From: Athalassotoga saccharophila
Lineage (GTDB): Bacteria > Thermotogota > Thermotogae > Mesoaciditogales > Mesoaciditogaceae
Assembly: GCF_009936215.1 (NCBI RefSeq)
Contig: NZ_AP019551.1
Span: 248,001 to 312,000 of the forward strand
Reading direction: 5' to 3'
Length of the DNA: 64,000 nt
Part shown: positions 25,554-33,832 of the stretch, in pieces
Numbering within the stretch: the first letter of the stretch is position 1
Layout of the letters: every line of letters begins with the position of its first letter
The notes under the pieces: generated by a model
What the model saw: the letters and a program-made list of their open reading frames with translations, nothing else
Told to the model about the DNA's origin: nothing
Databases searched by the model: none
Made by a program: the position numbers and the translations under genes

Positions 25554-27485
25554 TCAAACTCTTTTTTCTTCAGAAAATGTGAATGGACGGAACTCTCGTC
25601 CACCAGCCTCAAAGAATTTGGTAAAGAACTCGTAATAAGTTAACCTCAGACTCTGAATGAAAACAACAAGGCCCTCAAGTCCTACGAGTATCAACTGTCC
25701 CATCAAAAAGATAAGGATGGCCCAAATGTCTCCACCTCTTGCTGGAAGGACCATAAGTGTCGTTATCCAGAAGGCTTCGAACAGGGCTTCATGTGTTAAG
25801 GCAAAGGCAGCCAACCTGACGTAAGATATCGCGTTACTCAAAAATGATATCAAGGTATCGAACATGCCGAAACCAGTCTCGACCCAGAATCCTTCTCCGA
25901 GATTTATCTTTTCTCCGGCCACGATCTGGCCTAATGGCTTTTTGAGCAACATGGCAATGAGGCTCACTATTATCAGGATTATGATCAAATTCATGTAAGG
26001 AACTTTACCTTCGAAAAGGTAAAAGGAGACGGCAATAACGGCCGGCCAGTAAAAGACAAGTCCGGCTATTCCTTCGGGAGAGAAGAGCGCCTTTTCCCAG
26101 TTTCTTTGCCTAAAACCATTTATTATGTTAAGGATCATTCCAAAACTTATCATTCCGATTCCGTAATATATGCCAACGATCATTAATTGATTTATCTGAA
26201 TTATCGGTCTTAGCCAGATGGCAGGTAACCATTCAAATCCAAAGACCGATCCGTACATGAATCCAAAGAAGATAGAGGCCGAAGCGGCACTCATCATTAC
26301 AGTTCCAAATTGTTTTGAACCTCTTTTGTACATGAGATATCCAAATAGGAAAAGAATTGCACCGTGACCGATATCTCCAAGCATGAATCCGAACATGAAG
26401 GTGAAAAAGGCCGCGACAAATGGAGTGGGATCTATCTCACCGTAAGAAGGTATTCCAAACATCTTTGTCACGAATTCAAAGCCTCTTAGCCATCCACCTC
26501 TATTTTCTATTTTTACAGGCACTTCGATTTTCTTTTGTTTAGATATTTTCTCGGCAGACTCATTCAACATTAAAACATCTTCTTCAGTTGTTTCAGAAAA
26601 TTTTTTGGCCTCTTTAGACGGCATCCAGCCGTTAAGAAGGTAAAGTGCGCCCGTAGAACTTGAAAAAGCATGAAGATCGTACACTCTTTTGTGGCCAAGA
26701 ATTATGGGATAATATTTGTCTATGAATTCTTTGTTCGAGTAAAGCACCTTTTTTATCGCAAAGTCATTTTCATTTATGGATATCTTCGTTATTTCTATCA
26801 AAGACTCGATCCTCGATTTGACCTCTTTCGGTGTGCCCTTATAATCTATTGGAAGAACGTCTTCTTCAAAATAGGCCGACTGGAGAATCTTTCTTGCCGT
26901 CTCATCAAAGTCTGGAGATGTGAAGACGAAAAGCCACGAATTGTCTCTATCTCTGTTTACTTCGAGGATGAGGATAGGATCTTTTAAAGAAGATTCTATT
27001 AAGTTTTCGTAATTTCTTATCGGGACCCTTCCAAAGATCAATTTTATTCTGTCTATCTGGGAGAGATCTCCAAGGTCTATTTTTAAATTCGCCAGTATAT
27101 TAACGTGAAAAAGTACATTTTCGTAGTCTCTTAATTGTTTTGTGAGTTCATTTTTCCTGTTGAAAAAATTTCTTATGCCTTCGTTCATTAATTTGAACTT
27201 TTTTTCGATCGAGTCTATATCTATTGGTTCGTACAGATTTATTTCTTTTTCATCGAAAGGGGGCTTGTATTCGCTCATTTTCAAAAAGTTCGTCATTTCC
27301 GTGTAAACCTGTCTGTACGGATTTTCAGATTGAACCTTCAAAAGTGAAGAAGTTATTTCATCGTCTAAAATTTCCTCCACATAATGTGGCTCAAAGGCGG
27401 CCGATTCTATTATCTTAAGATTGTTATCTTCAACTCTTTCCCTCGGAACGACGAAGGTTACGTTGTCCATCCTTGATACTGCCAT
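25554..27485 (-). CDS. ntpI: V-type ATPase membrane subunit I (a-subunit)
   Basis: A 643-residue stator subunit. The N-terminal half is soluble and alpha/beta with coiled-coil segments (residues about 80-130 and 270-330). The C-terminal half has seven to eight helices, including PFVAAFFTFMFGFMLGDIGHG and the conserved ISFLSNAISYVRLAAFALTH (given in part) with the essential Arg that faces the rotor Glu. It forms the ion half-channels. It lies between subunits C and K on the minus strand with gaps of 9 and 24 bases. The catalytic A and B genes are not in this window. Confidence 0.9.
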   Translation of the reverse strand: MAVSRMDNVTFVVPRERVEDNNLKIIESAAFEPHYVEEILDDEITSSLLKVQSENPYRQVYTEMTNFLKMSEYKPPFDEKEINLYEPIDIDSIEKKFKLMNEGIRNFFNRKNELTKQLRDYENVLFHVNILANLKIDLGDLSQIDRIKLIFGRVPIRNYENLIESSLKDPILILEVNRDRDNSWLFVFTSPDFDETARKILQSAYFEEDVLPIDYKGTPKEVKSRIESLIEITKISINENDFAIKKVLYSNKEFIDKYYPIILGHKRVYDLHAFSSSTGALYLLNGWMPSKEAKKFSETTEEDVLMLNESAEKISKQKKIEVPVKIENRGGWLRGFEFVTKMFGIPSYGEIDPTPFVAAFFTFMFGFMLGDIGHGAILFLFGYLMYKRGSKQFGTVMMSAASASIFFGFMYGSVFGFEWLPAIWLRPIIQINQLMIVGIYYGIGMISFGMILNIINGFRQRNWEKALFSPEGIAGLVFYWPAVIAVSFYLFEGKVPYMNLIIILIIVSLIAMLLKKPLGQIVAGEKINLGEGFWVETGFGMFDTLISFLSNAISYVRLAAFALTHEALFEAFWITTLMVLPARGGDIWAILIFLMGQLILVGLEGLVVFIQSLRLTYYEFFTKFFEAGGREFRPFTFSEEKRV

Positions 27486-27494
27486 ATTATCACC

Positions 27495-28568
27495 TTACAG
27501 TCTTATTACCAATCTTTCCCTTATCTCATCTGGTTTTATACCGTATCTTACACCTTCTGTAATTGTGGATATATCCATTATTTCAAATTCCTTTAGCAAG
27601 AAATAATGGAAATAGGTCGCTATCGAAAAATTGCCGAGTTTTGTTATCGATGCCTTTGCTTTTGATCTCAAATATCTTCTTCCAAGAAGTGTTATTTTGC
27701 TTAGAGCGTTCTCCTCTGTCAACTCTTTGTAAACGTTGGCATAAGGTCCTTCTTTTATCACGTCTACAAGTTCCTTCAATCCCTTTGAATCACACATAGC
27801 GTGCAAATGATCTGGTCTCAATCTGAAATGGAAAGGTAAAAGCGAGTTGTATGCCTCCTCTGGTTTTAAATCGTAAAAGGCTTTAACACGTAAGAGCCAT
27901 TCGATATCTGTTATGTCTGCCCTTTCTCCTTCAATTTCTTTTACGATTGCCTGATCTGATGATCCGAGATTTTTAGAAGCGCTTATTATCTTTGAAAGTA
28001 ACCAACTATCCAAAGCATTTTCGACTATCGCTATTAAATTTATCGGCGATGTCTGTTTATAACTTGAAAAGGCATTCCTTAAGACTTCCTGATAAGGAGT
28101 TCCCGAGAGCGCGTCCAAGATCTCATCCTGATTTTTTGCACCAAGCACCTTTAAAGGATCAAATGTTGATCTTTCTCCAAGATCAAAAAATCTTTTCTTT
28201 ATTTCTTCAATATCAGATTCCGCTTTGCTCAAAGCGCCTCTTATGGCGATCTTCAAATTCTCTATTTCATATCTGTAAAAAAGTAAGTGCATGAAATTCC
28301 TGTCGAATGTCACGAAGAATGAAAAGATCTTCTTCATGTCTTTTAGAAGATCTTCTGCAAGGAGGTTTTCAAGATCCCTTCTATGTACCTGATCAGCATT
28401 TATATTTCCAAGAGTGTCTGCATACATTCTTGTACTCTGGAGGTACCTTACTATATCTGGAACACTCTTTTGATTCAAAAGATTTTTGTAATCATCCTCG
28501 TTCAAAAGATTTCCGGATAGTGCATATAATTTTGCAGATATTCCGCCATACTTGACAAATCCAATCAT
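27495..28568 (-). CDS. ntpC: V-type ATPase subunit C (d-like)
   Basis: A 357-residue mostly helical protein linking the central stalk to the K ring. Family-typical stretches are GGISAKLYALSGNLLNEDDY at the N-terminus, LLFYRYEIENLKIAIRG near residue 100, and the C-terminal FHYFLLKEFEIMDISTITEG region (given in part). The ATG at 28566-28568 follows TGGAGG with five bases of spacing; a TTG 12 bases earlier overlaps that Shine-Dalgarno. It is the first gene of a C-I-K operon under a TTGTCA-18-TATAAT promoter. V-ATPase operons usually continue with E, F, A, B and D genes, which are missing here. Confidence 0.88.
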   Translation of the reverse strand: MIGFVKYGGISAKLYALSGNLLNEDDYKNLLNQKSVPDIVRYLQSTRMYADTLGNINADQVHRRDLENLLAEDLLKDMKKIFSFFVTFDRNFMHLLFYRYEIENLKIAIRGALSKAESDIEEIKKRFFDLGERSTFDPLKVLGAKNQDEILDALSGTPYQEVLRNAFSSYKQTSPINLIAIVENALDSWLLSKIISASKNLGSSDQAIVKEIEGERADITDIEWLLRVKAFYDLKPEEAYNSLLPFHFRLRPDHLHAMCDSKGLKELVDVIKEGPYANVYKELTEENALSKITLLGRRYLRSKAKASITKLGNFSIATYFHYFLLKEFEIMDISTITEGVRYGIKPDEIRERLVIRL

Positions 28569-28599
28569 TATGGCCTCCAAAAAATGAAGTACAAAAGCA

Positions 28600-28649
28600 A
28601 TTATATCACTTATCTTCTTTACTTGACAACTTAGATTTTATGCATAAAA
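28600..28649 (-). promoter_or_regulatory. Promoter of the V-ATPase C-I-K operon with upstream palindrome
   Basis: Minus strand: TTGTCA (28624-28629), 18-base spacer, TATAAT (28600-28605) preceded by TGA, an extended -10. A 14-bp perfect palindrome TTTTATGCATAAAA (28636-28649) lies seven bases upstream of the -35 and could bind a regulator. Confidence 0.65.
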
Positions 28650-28684
28650 AATGTATCTTGAGAATAATTTCGTCAAAGATTAAA

Positions 28685-29770
28685 TCACCCTTCTCTTATT
28701 TTTTCCATAAAAATGGCAGGGTTTTCTGTTGCAAATCTGTAGATTGGGCCATTTCCTCCACCTTTTATGCCCAAAATCTTTGCCGTATCCATCACCTTAG
28801 ATCTGTCATAGTTTGGAAGAGAAAATGAGACGTTATTTGTTCCCGATATTTTAACAGCGTATGGTATATCTTGCCTTATTCTTGTAAGAAATGAAGCAAC
28901 AGACTCGTCTAATTCCAAAATTTCAAATGGATGTATCTCTTTCGATATGTAATTAGCGAGTTTTTCTGCCATTTTTTTGAGAGTTGCATTTTTTTCTTTT
29001 AGATCATCGAGAGATTTTTGTATCCTTGCCTTCAGATCCATCCATGACGCATCAAAGATTTTGGCGCTTTCGTAAAGCACTTGAGATTTCATTTGATAAT
29101 CTTTCAAAGCCCTCTTGCCTGCCACAAACCATATCCTTGTCAATCCGCCCTTTACCCTTTCGGAATGGGTTATCTTTATTATCCCGATCTCAGATGTCGA
29201 TCCCACGTGAAATCCTCCACACGCGTTAAGATCGAAATCTTCTATCTTTATAAGCCTAACATTTCCACTTTTGATTGCCTTTTCAGAAAGGTCTTTTCTC
29301 AATTCGTATTTCGATGCTTCCTCGGGAGTTAAGATTATCTCTTCGACCTTCAAATTTGAAAGCACAATATCATTGGAGAAATTTTCCGTCTCTTCGATGT
29401 TGAAAGTTCCATCCAAGTCAATAGTTGTATCTTCTTCTCCCATGTGAAATCCTACCGTCTTTGCTCCGTAATGCTTTTCTATTACGGCCGAAATTATGTG
29501 CTGTGCCGTATGTTGCCGCGCTATTTCTTTTCGCCTTTCAGAGTCTATCTTTATCTCAACAGTTGACCCAGCATTTAAAGGCCCGTCGACTTCGATGAGA
29601 TCTGAAACGTACAAAACTCTTGCACTATCTATGAATCCACGATCGCCTATCTGGCCTCCGGCGCCGTCCTCGTAAAAAGGATTTTCTTCGAGTTCAACAA
29701 AATGCCGACCGTCCTTTTGGAAATAGCGCTTTATTTTCGTCGATTTTATTTCCGATCTTGTAAAATACAT
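28685..29770 (-). CDS. AlaX-like alanyl-tRNA editing protein with C-terminal DHHA1-like domain
   Basis: A 361-residue free-standing homologue of the editing part of alanyl-tRNA synthetase. The zinc site is intact: HTAQH (residues about 87-91) and CGGFH (about 185-189). The middle has a coiled coil (KARIQKSLDDLKEKNATLKK), and the end, GIKGGGNGPIYRF, resembles the DHHA1/C-Ala domain. Such proteins hydrolyse Ser-tRNA(Ala) or Gly-tRNA(Ala) in trans. It is the longer AlaX form. AGGAGG precedes the ATG. It is the last gene of a six-gene minus-strand operon, following yraN by nine bases. Confidence 0.85.
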   Translation of the reverse strand: MYFTRSEIKSTKIKRYFQKDGRHFVELEENPFYEDGAGGQIGDRGFIDSARVLYVSDLIEVDGPLNAGSTVEIKIDSERRKEIARQHTAQHIISAVIEKHYGAKTVGFHMGEEDTTIDLDGTFNIEETENFSNDIVLSNLKVEEIILTPEEASKYELRKDLSEKAIKSGNVRLIKIEDFDLNACGGFHVGSTSEIGIIKITHSERVKGGLTRIWFVAGKRALKDYQMKSQVLYESAKIFDASWMDLKARIQKSLDDLKEKNATLKKMAEKLANYISKEIHPFEILELDESVASFLTRIRQDIPYAVKISGTNNVSFSLPNYDRSKVMDTAKILGIKGGGNGPIYRFATENPAIFMEKIREG

Positions 29771-29779
29771 AAAGCCTCC

Positions 29780-30115
29780 TTAAGCAAAATCCATCGATAC
29801 ATCCTTGAAATGGTTGACCTTTCCATCTTCCGAAATCGAGATCACATCTATCCTGTATTTAGATCTTCCAAAATCTCCGAAGTATTTTAAAAATGCATCG
29901 GCCGCATGAGAGATATTCTCCATCTTTTTCTTATTCACCCTCAAATACGCCTCTTTTCCGTATTTAACTTCGACGAAAACCAAAGAATCTTTGTCTATGG
30001 CTATTATATCTATCTCCCCAAGCGGGGTTCTGAAATTTCTCTGTACAATTTTGTATTTAATCGACTTTAAATATTCGGCTGCCAAATCTTCTCCCATCTT
30101 GCCTTTATTTTGCAT
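29780..30115 (-). CDS. yraN: YraN-family (UPF0102) nuclease-like protein
   Basis: A 111-residue protein with the restriction-endonuclease-like core of UPF0102: GEDLAAEYLK at the N-terminus, NFRTPLGEIDIIAIDKDS and VFVEVKYGKEA, which supply the acidic and Lys residues of the PD-(D/E)xK fold. YraN proteins are widespread and linked to DNA processing, but the exact activity is unsettled. The gene overlaps the end of gatC by 11 bases and has no Shine-Dalgarno of its own, so it is translationally coupled. Confidence 0.85.
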   Translation of the reverse strand: MQNKGKMGEDLAAEYLKSIKYKIVQRNFRTPLGEIDIIAIDKDSLVFVEVKYGKEAYLRVNKKKMENISHAADAFLKYFGDFGRSKYRIDVISISEDGKVNHFKDVSMDFA

Positions 30116-30392
30116 ATATGGAAGGAACGGAGATAAAGTCTCCTTTCAGCCTCGGAACAAGTTCGAGGATTTTTGAAGGGTCCTCCGTTACAGGTTCATC
30201 TTTTCTCAATCGCATTGGATCCTCTATCGGAGTAAAGAGAGGGCTGTATCCTTCTACGTCAACCTCATCGAGCAATTTCATGTACTCGAGTATCTCTTTC
30301 ATATCCTTTTTCATTTTTTCTATCTCTTCTTCCCTCAATTTTAACTTTGAAAGTCTTTCAAGATGTTCGACAAGTTCATCCGTTATTTCCAT
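30105..30392 (-). CDS. gatC: Aspartyl/glutamyl-tRNA amidotransferase subunit C
   Basis: A 95-residue helical subunit that holds GatA and GatB together; the complex converts Glu-tRNA(Gln) and Asp-tRNA(Asn) to the amidated forms. Family blocks are LERLSKLKLREEEIEKMKKD (given in part), ILEYMKLLDEVDVEG and the C-terminal LRKDEPV and LVPRLKGDFISVP. The ATG at 30390-30392 follows GGGAGG; a TTG 18 bases earlier is in frame but lies before that site. gatA and gatB are not in this window. It sits between a diguanylate cyclase gene and yraN in one operon. Confidence 0.9.
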   Translation of the reverse strand: MEITDELVEHLERLSKLKLREEEIEKMKKDMKEILEYMKLLDEVDVEGYSPLFTPIEDPMRLRKDEPVTEDPSKILELVPRLKGDFISVPSIYAK

Positions 30393-30406
30393 TTTAAGCC
30401 TCCCTT

Positions 30407-32398
30407 TCAAAGGTCCTTTTTTACCATTCTCTTTTGTTCGTACATTCTTTTATCCGCGATATTTATGAGTTCGTAAAGTTCTTTCGATTCTACCGGATAA
30501 ATTGCCCATCCAATGCTGAAGTAAATGATCATCTTATCATCTATCGAAGACAATTTCTCCCTTATTCTCGCCGTTATTGAATCTAATTCTTTGGGATCAT
30601 CGAAGATGACATGAAATATAAATTCATCTCCTCCAAGCCTTGCAGCGACATCTCCACCTCTTAAGATCATGCTAAGAGAAAATCCTATCTTTTTGAGAAG
30701 ATCGTCTCCCGCTATATGACCAAAGGTATCGTTGTATTCTTTAAAATTGTCTATATCCATAAGGCCTATTCCGAGATGCTTTTTTTCTCGATCTGCCCTT
30801 TTGGTCGCGTTTTGGAATGATTGCTCGAAGAAACTTCTGTTTGGAAGGCCGGTAAGAGGATCGTGAAGGCCCATCCACTCTATCTTCTCTTTCGATCTGT
30901 ACTGATCTATCGCCATTTCTATGCTCGATACGGTCTGATCCACAAGAGTTATAAGGTCTTCCGAGAAGTAATCCGGATCGCGACTTCCTATCGTCAAAAT
31001 CGCCACAGGAGTCTTGATCCCTTTTTCGAATATCGGCCAACTGCCGACCGATCTTACAGTCAACTCTGGATGAATCTCCCAGAACTTCGCAAATTGCGGC
31101 TCATTTTGCGGATTCATTATTACAACCCTGCCCTCCCTAAAACATTTTGAAGTCGAAAATTGGCCTTGTGGAAATCTTTTCGGATCTGTAGAAATGAGGC
31201 GTGAATTAAGAAATATATTCGCTCCCTCTCCAGCCGCGGCAACTGTTTTCATCCATTCCGAATTCGGATCCGGTACGGTTATATGGACTGTGTGGGAATT
31301 TTCTGTGTAGGCATTTATTATTCTCACAACAGAATTGTAAATCATCTCGGGAGGAGGATTTTTTATCAACAATCTTTGGATTTTTACGAGAGCCCTTTCG
31401 TAATTCCTGAGTTTTTTTAACTCCTCTTCCTTTTTGCTATGTTCTATGAGAAATCTTATCTCGATGGAAAGATCTGTCAGGAGATCTTCTATCTTTTCCG
31501 GAAATTTCTTTCCCTTTTCGTTGTACATAGAGATGTTCCATATAGTTCCATCACGCGTTTTGAATGAAACATTTGCACTCCCGCCAAGGTTGTACGCATC
31601 TGCCCTTTCTTTCCATGGTTTGAAGATAGGATCGTTAAAATCATTCAAAACGTAAGGTTTCCCCGTCATAAGGGCAATTCCCGCTGGCCCTCTGCCCTCT
31701 GGAATTGAAGGATCAAGTGAGATCTTTATGTCTTTTAAATATCCCGTCGCCTTTCCCGCGGAGGATATGATATTCATCCATTTGTCCTGAGGCTTCGCAT
31801 TCCCTATCCATACAAGATCGAGATCAATGTCTAAAACAACGATTGTCGCTATCTCGCGAAGCATATTCTCCAAAGAGATATTGTCCTCATATTCGTTTAT
31901 TATTTTGCTTATGTCAGTTATGGCTTTGTAAAACTTCTCACGATCCTCAAGAATTCTCTTTTGAAATTCCTGAAAGGAATTTATGTGCTTAAACATTTCT
32001 TTCTCCAAGCGCTTTCTTATGGCACATTTAAGCATCATCTTTTCGAATGGATCTATTTCGAGTGCTTCTATTCCAATGCCGATGTCATCGAAGTACATAT
32101 CGTAGACCTCTATCAGATCTTCTGAAGAGAGTCCTATCGCGTAATGTACTTCACTTAAATGTGAAAGGTTCTCTTCCCATCCTTTTGAAGGTGCGATTAT
32201 GCTTTTGTAACCTATAGATATTCCCTTTCTCATCTTATCGTGAGGATACTTTTCGAGGATGTGAGAAAATCTTTCATTTGTTTTTAGCCATTCGATAAAT
32301 TTATCGGAAAAGGCATCTGCCCTTTTTTCAAGAACAGATGAATATTTTCTGATAATTTCATTTTCTTCTTCGGACAATTCGATGAATTTCGGGATCAA
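30407..32398 (-). CDS. Globin-coupled diguanylate cyclase with two GAF-like domains
   Basis: A 663-residue cytoplasmic signalling protein. Residues 1-150 look like a globin-coupled sensor: SHLSEVHYAIGLSSEDLI has the His85 and IGL context of the haem-binding proximal helix. Two GAF-like domains follow (about 165-320 and 335-490). The C-terminal GGDEF domain has DIDNFKEYNDTFGH and an intact active site GGDEF at 589-593, with an RxxD inhibitory site (Arg580-Asp583). It should make cyclic di-GMP in response to oxygen, redox or another ligand. The start is TTG after GAGGTG. It is in one operon with SMP-30, gatC, yraN and alaX-like genes; the HD-GYP protein at 50 kb could degrade its product. Confidence 0.85.
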   Translation of the reverse strand: MIPKFIELSEEENEIIRKYSSVLEKRADAFSDKFIEWLKTNERFSHILEKYPHDKMRKGISIGYKSIIAPSKGWEENLSHLSEVHYAIGLSSEDLIEVYDMYFDDIGIGIEALEIDPFEKMMLKCAIRKRLEKEMFKHINSFQEFQKRILEDREKFYKAITDISKIINEYEDNISLENMLREIATIVVLDIDLDLVWIGNAKPQDKWMNIISSAGKATGYLKDIKISLDPSIPEGRGPAGIALMTGKPYVLNDFNDPIFKPWKERADAYNLGGSANVSFKTRDGTIWNISMYNEKGKKFPEKIEDLLTDLSIEIRFLIEHSKKEEELKKLRNYERALVKIQRLLIKNPPPEMIYNSVVRIINAYTENSHTVHITVPDPNSEWMKTVAAAGEGANIFLNSRLISTDPKRFPQGQFSTSKCFREGRVVIMNPQNEPQFAKFWEIHPELTVRSVGSWPIFEKGIKTPVAILTIGSRDPDYFSEDLITLVDQTVSSIEMAIDQYRSKEKIEWMGLHDPLTGLPNRSFFEQSFQNATKRADREKKHLGIGLMDIDNFKEYNDTFGHIAGDDLLKKIGFSLSMILRGGDVAARLGGDEFIFHVIFDDPKELDSITARIREKLSSIDDKMIIYFSIGWAIYPVESKELYELINIADKRMYEQKRMVKKDL

Positions 32399-32445
32399 AG
32401 CAACACCTCTTTTACATATTTTACTCCTATCCCGAATCCGTTAGA

Positions 32446-33330
32446 TCATCTGCCATATTTATAGGTTGGAATACCTTTAACGTTGGGATTTACGATAAAG
32501 ATCCCACCAGCATCGGGCTGGCCTTTAACATTTCCCTTTCTTGCGGTCGTTATGTACAACTCGTCCAGAGCCGCACCTCCGAATACACAGGATGAGACTT
32601 TTTCTACGGGAAGTTTAACCGATCCGATTTGCTTTCTTTTATACGGATCCCACCTTGAGACCTGCCATCCACCCCAGTGGGCTATCCATAGCATTCCCTC
32701 AGAATCGGAGGTCATTCCATCTGGAACACCGTCTTCAACGACAATTATAGTTCTTCTGTTAGAAATAGTTCCATCTTCTGGATCGTAATCAAATGCGTCA
32801 ACGCATTTGTTCGGTGAATCTATGTAATACATTGTTCTGTTGTCCGGACTCCATGTTATACCATTTGAGATCGTTACATTTTCCAACACTTTTCGGATCT
32901 TTCTGTCCGTTTCAAGGCAGTACAGAGCGCCAGTTGGATCAGTTTCATTTAAAGACATAGTGCCTGCAAAGAACCTTCCTGCACAGTCGCACTTTCCATC
33001 GTTAAATCTATTGAAAGGCTTATTTTGTTCTGGATTGGAGATGAATGTCAGATGGCCGTTTTCAAGATTTAAGAAATAAAAGCCATTCTTCATGGCAAGT
33101 AAAAGTTCTCCAGATTTTGTGGGCACGGCTGCGCCAACGTATTGATCAACTGCGATCTCTTTGTCTACCTTCTTTTGAGGATTAAAGATATGAACTTTTT
33201 TGCCTTCTATGTCTACCCAGTAAAGTACCTCTTTGTCCTCATCCCATGAAGGACCTTCGGTCAGAATGGAATCAACTTTTAGGGCTAATTCTGCTTTGTA
33301 ATTCACGATATTTCTATTGTCCCAGTTCAC
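32446..33330 (-). CDS. SMP-30/gluconolactonase-family sugar lactonase
   Basis: A 294-residue six-bladed beta-propeller hydrolase. The metal and substrate ligands of the family are in place: Glu25 (TEGPSWD), Asn110 (RFNDGKCD), Asn156 (ISNGITW) and Asp204 (VPDGMTSDSEG). Such enzymes open aldonolactones, as in gluconate, arabinonate or rhamnonate pathways, using one divalent metal ion. The GTG start overlaps the 3-prime end of the thioesterase gene by 17 bases. No other enzyme of an oxidative sugar route lies beside it, so the substrate is open. Confidence 0.88.
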   Translation of the reverse strand: MNWDNRNIVNYKAELALKVDSILTEGPSWDEDKEVLYWVDIEGKKVHIFNPQKKVDKEIAVDQYVGAAVPTKSGELLLAMKNGFYFLNLENGHLTFISNPEQNKPFNRFNDGKCDCAGRFFAGTMSLNETDPTGALYCLETDRKIRKVLENVTISNGITWSPDNRTMYYIDSPNKCVDAFDYDPEDGTISNRRTIIVVEDGVPDGMTSDSEGMLWIAHWGGWQVSRWDPYKRKQIGSVKLPVEKVSSCVFGGAALDELYITTARKGNVKGQPDAGGIFIVNPNVKGIPTYKYGR

Positions 33331-33745
33331 TTTTTCTCAACTCGAGCGCTTTCTGATAGATTACTTTCTCTTCTTCTGTTTGTGGAACGAATTTTATGTT
33401 GTGCGGCTGCTTTTTTCCTTCCTCATCTACAGAGATAAAGGTAACAAATCCTTCGGCCATGACATCCTCAGGCTTTAAAGCGTTGTATATCTTCCCGTAA
33501 ACCATTATACTTGTTTGACCCGTATAGGCCAATGATGTTTCGATGTTGACTATACTCCCACTTTTTATCGGCTTGACGAATTTGAGACCGTGTATCTTCA
33601 GACAGACAAGATTTTCTGGATGTTTGTAGGCGAGGTTTGCTTCTATGTATGTAGCCTCAACAAACCACTCGGCAACCTTTCCAGCAAACAACGTTCCATG
33701 ATGGTTCAAATCTTCACTTTTGACAAGATGTGAAATGTTATTCAT
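33314..33745 (-). CDS. Hotdog-fold acyl-CoA thioesterase (YciA/BFIT-like)
   Basis: A 143-residue single hotdog domain. The characteristic HHGTLFAGKVAEWFVEATYIEA (given in part) places an acidic residue on the central helix, followed by VCLKIHGLKFVKPIKSGSIV. Family members hydrolyse acyl-CoA to free acid and CoA in the cytoplasm. The ATG at 33743-33745 follows GAGGAGG; the frame extends 13 codons further upstream but without a ribosome-binding site. It is the first gene of the six-gene operon ending with alaX. Its promoter must lie in the 47 bases after the terminator of the upstream gene or be read through. Confidence 0.82.
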   Translation of the reverse strand: MNNISHLVKSEDLNHHGTLFAGKVAEWFVEATYIEANLAYKHPENLVCLKIHGLKFVKPIKSGSIVNIETSLAYTGQTSIMVYGKIYNALKPEDVMAEGFVTFISVDEEGKKQPHNIKFVPQTEEEKVIYQKALELRKSELGQ

Positions 33746-33795
33746 AATGCCTCCTCTTTTGAAATTATACCAGATTAAACCCAAGAAATGATAAA

Positions 33796-33818
33796 AAGGG
33801 TGGCATTAAGCCACCCCT
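33796..33818 (-). terminator. Rho-independent terminator of the family-5 binding-protein gene
   Basis: Arms GGGTGGC (33798-33804) and GCCACCC (33810-33816) with loop ATTAA; on the minus strand the stem is followed by TTTTTAT. It lies just after the stop codon of the solute-binding protein gene. Confidence 0.88.
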
Positions 33819-33832
33819 TAGTATTCGAATTA

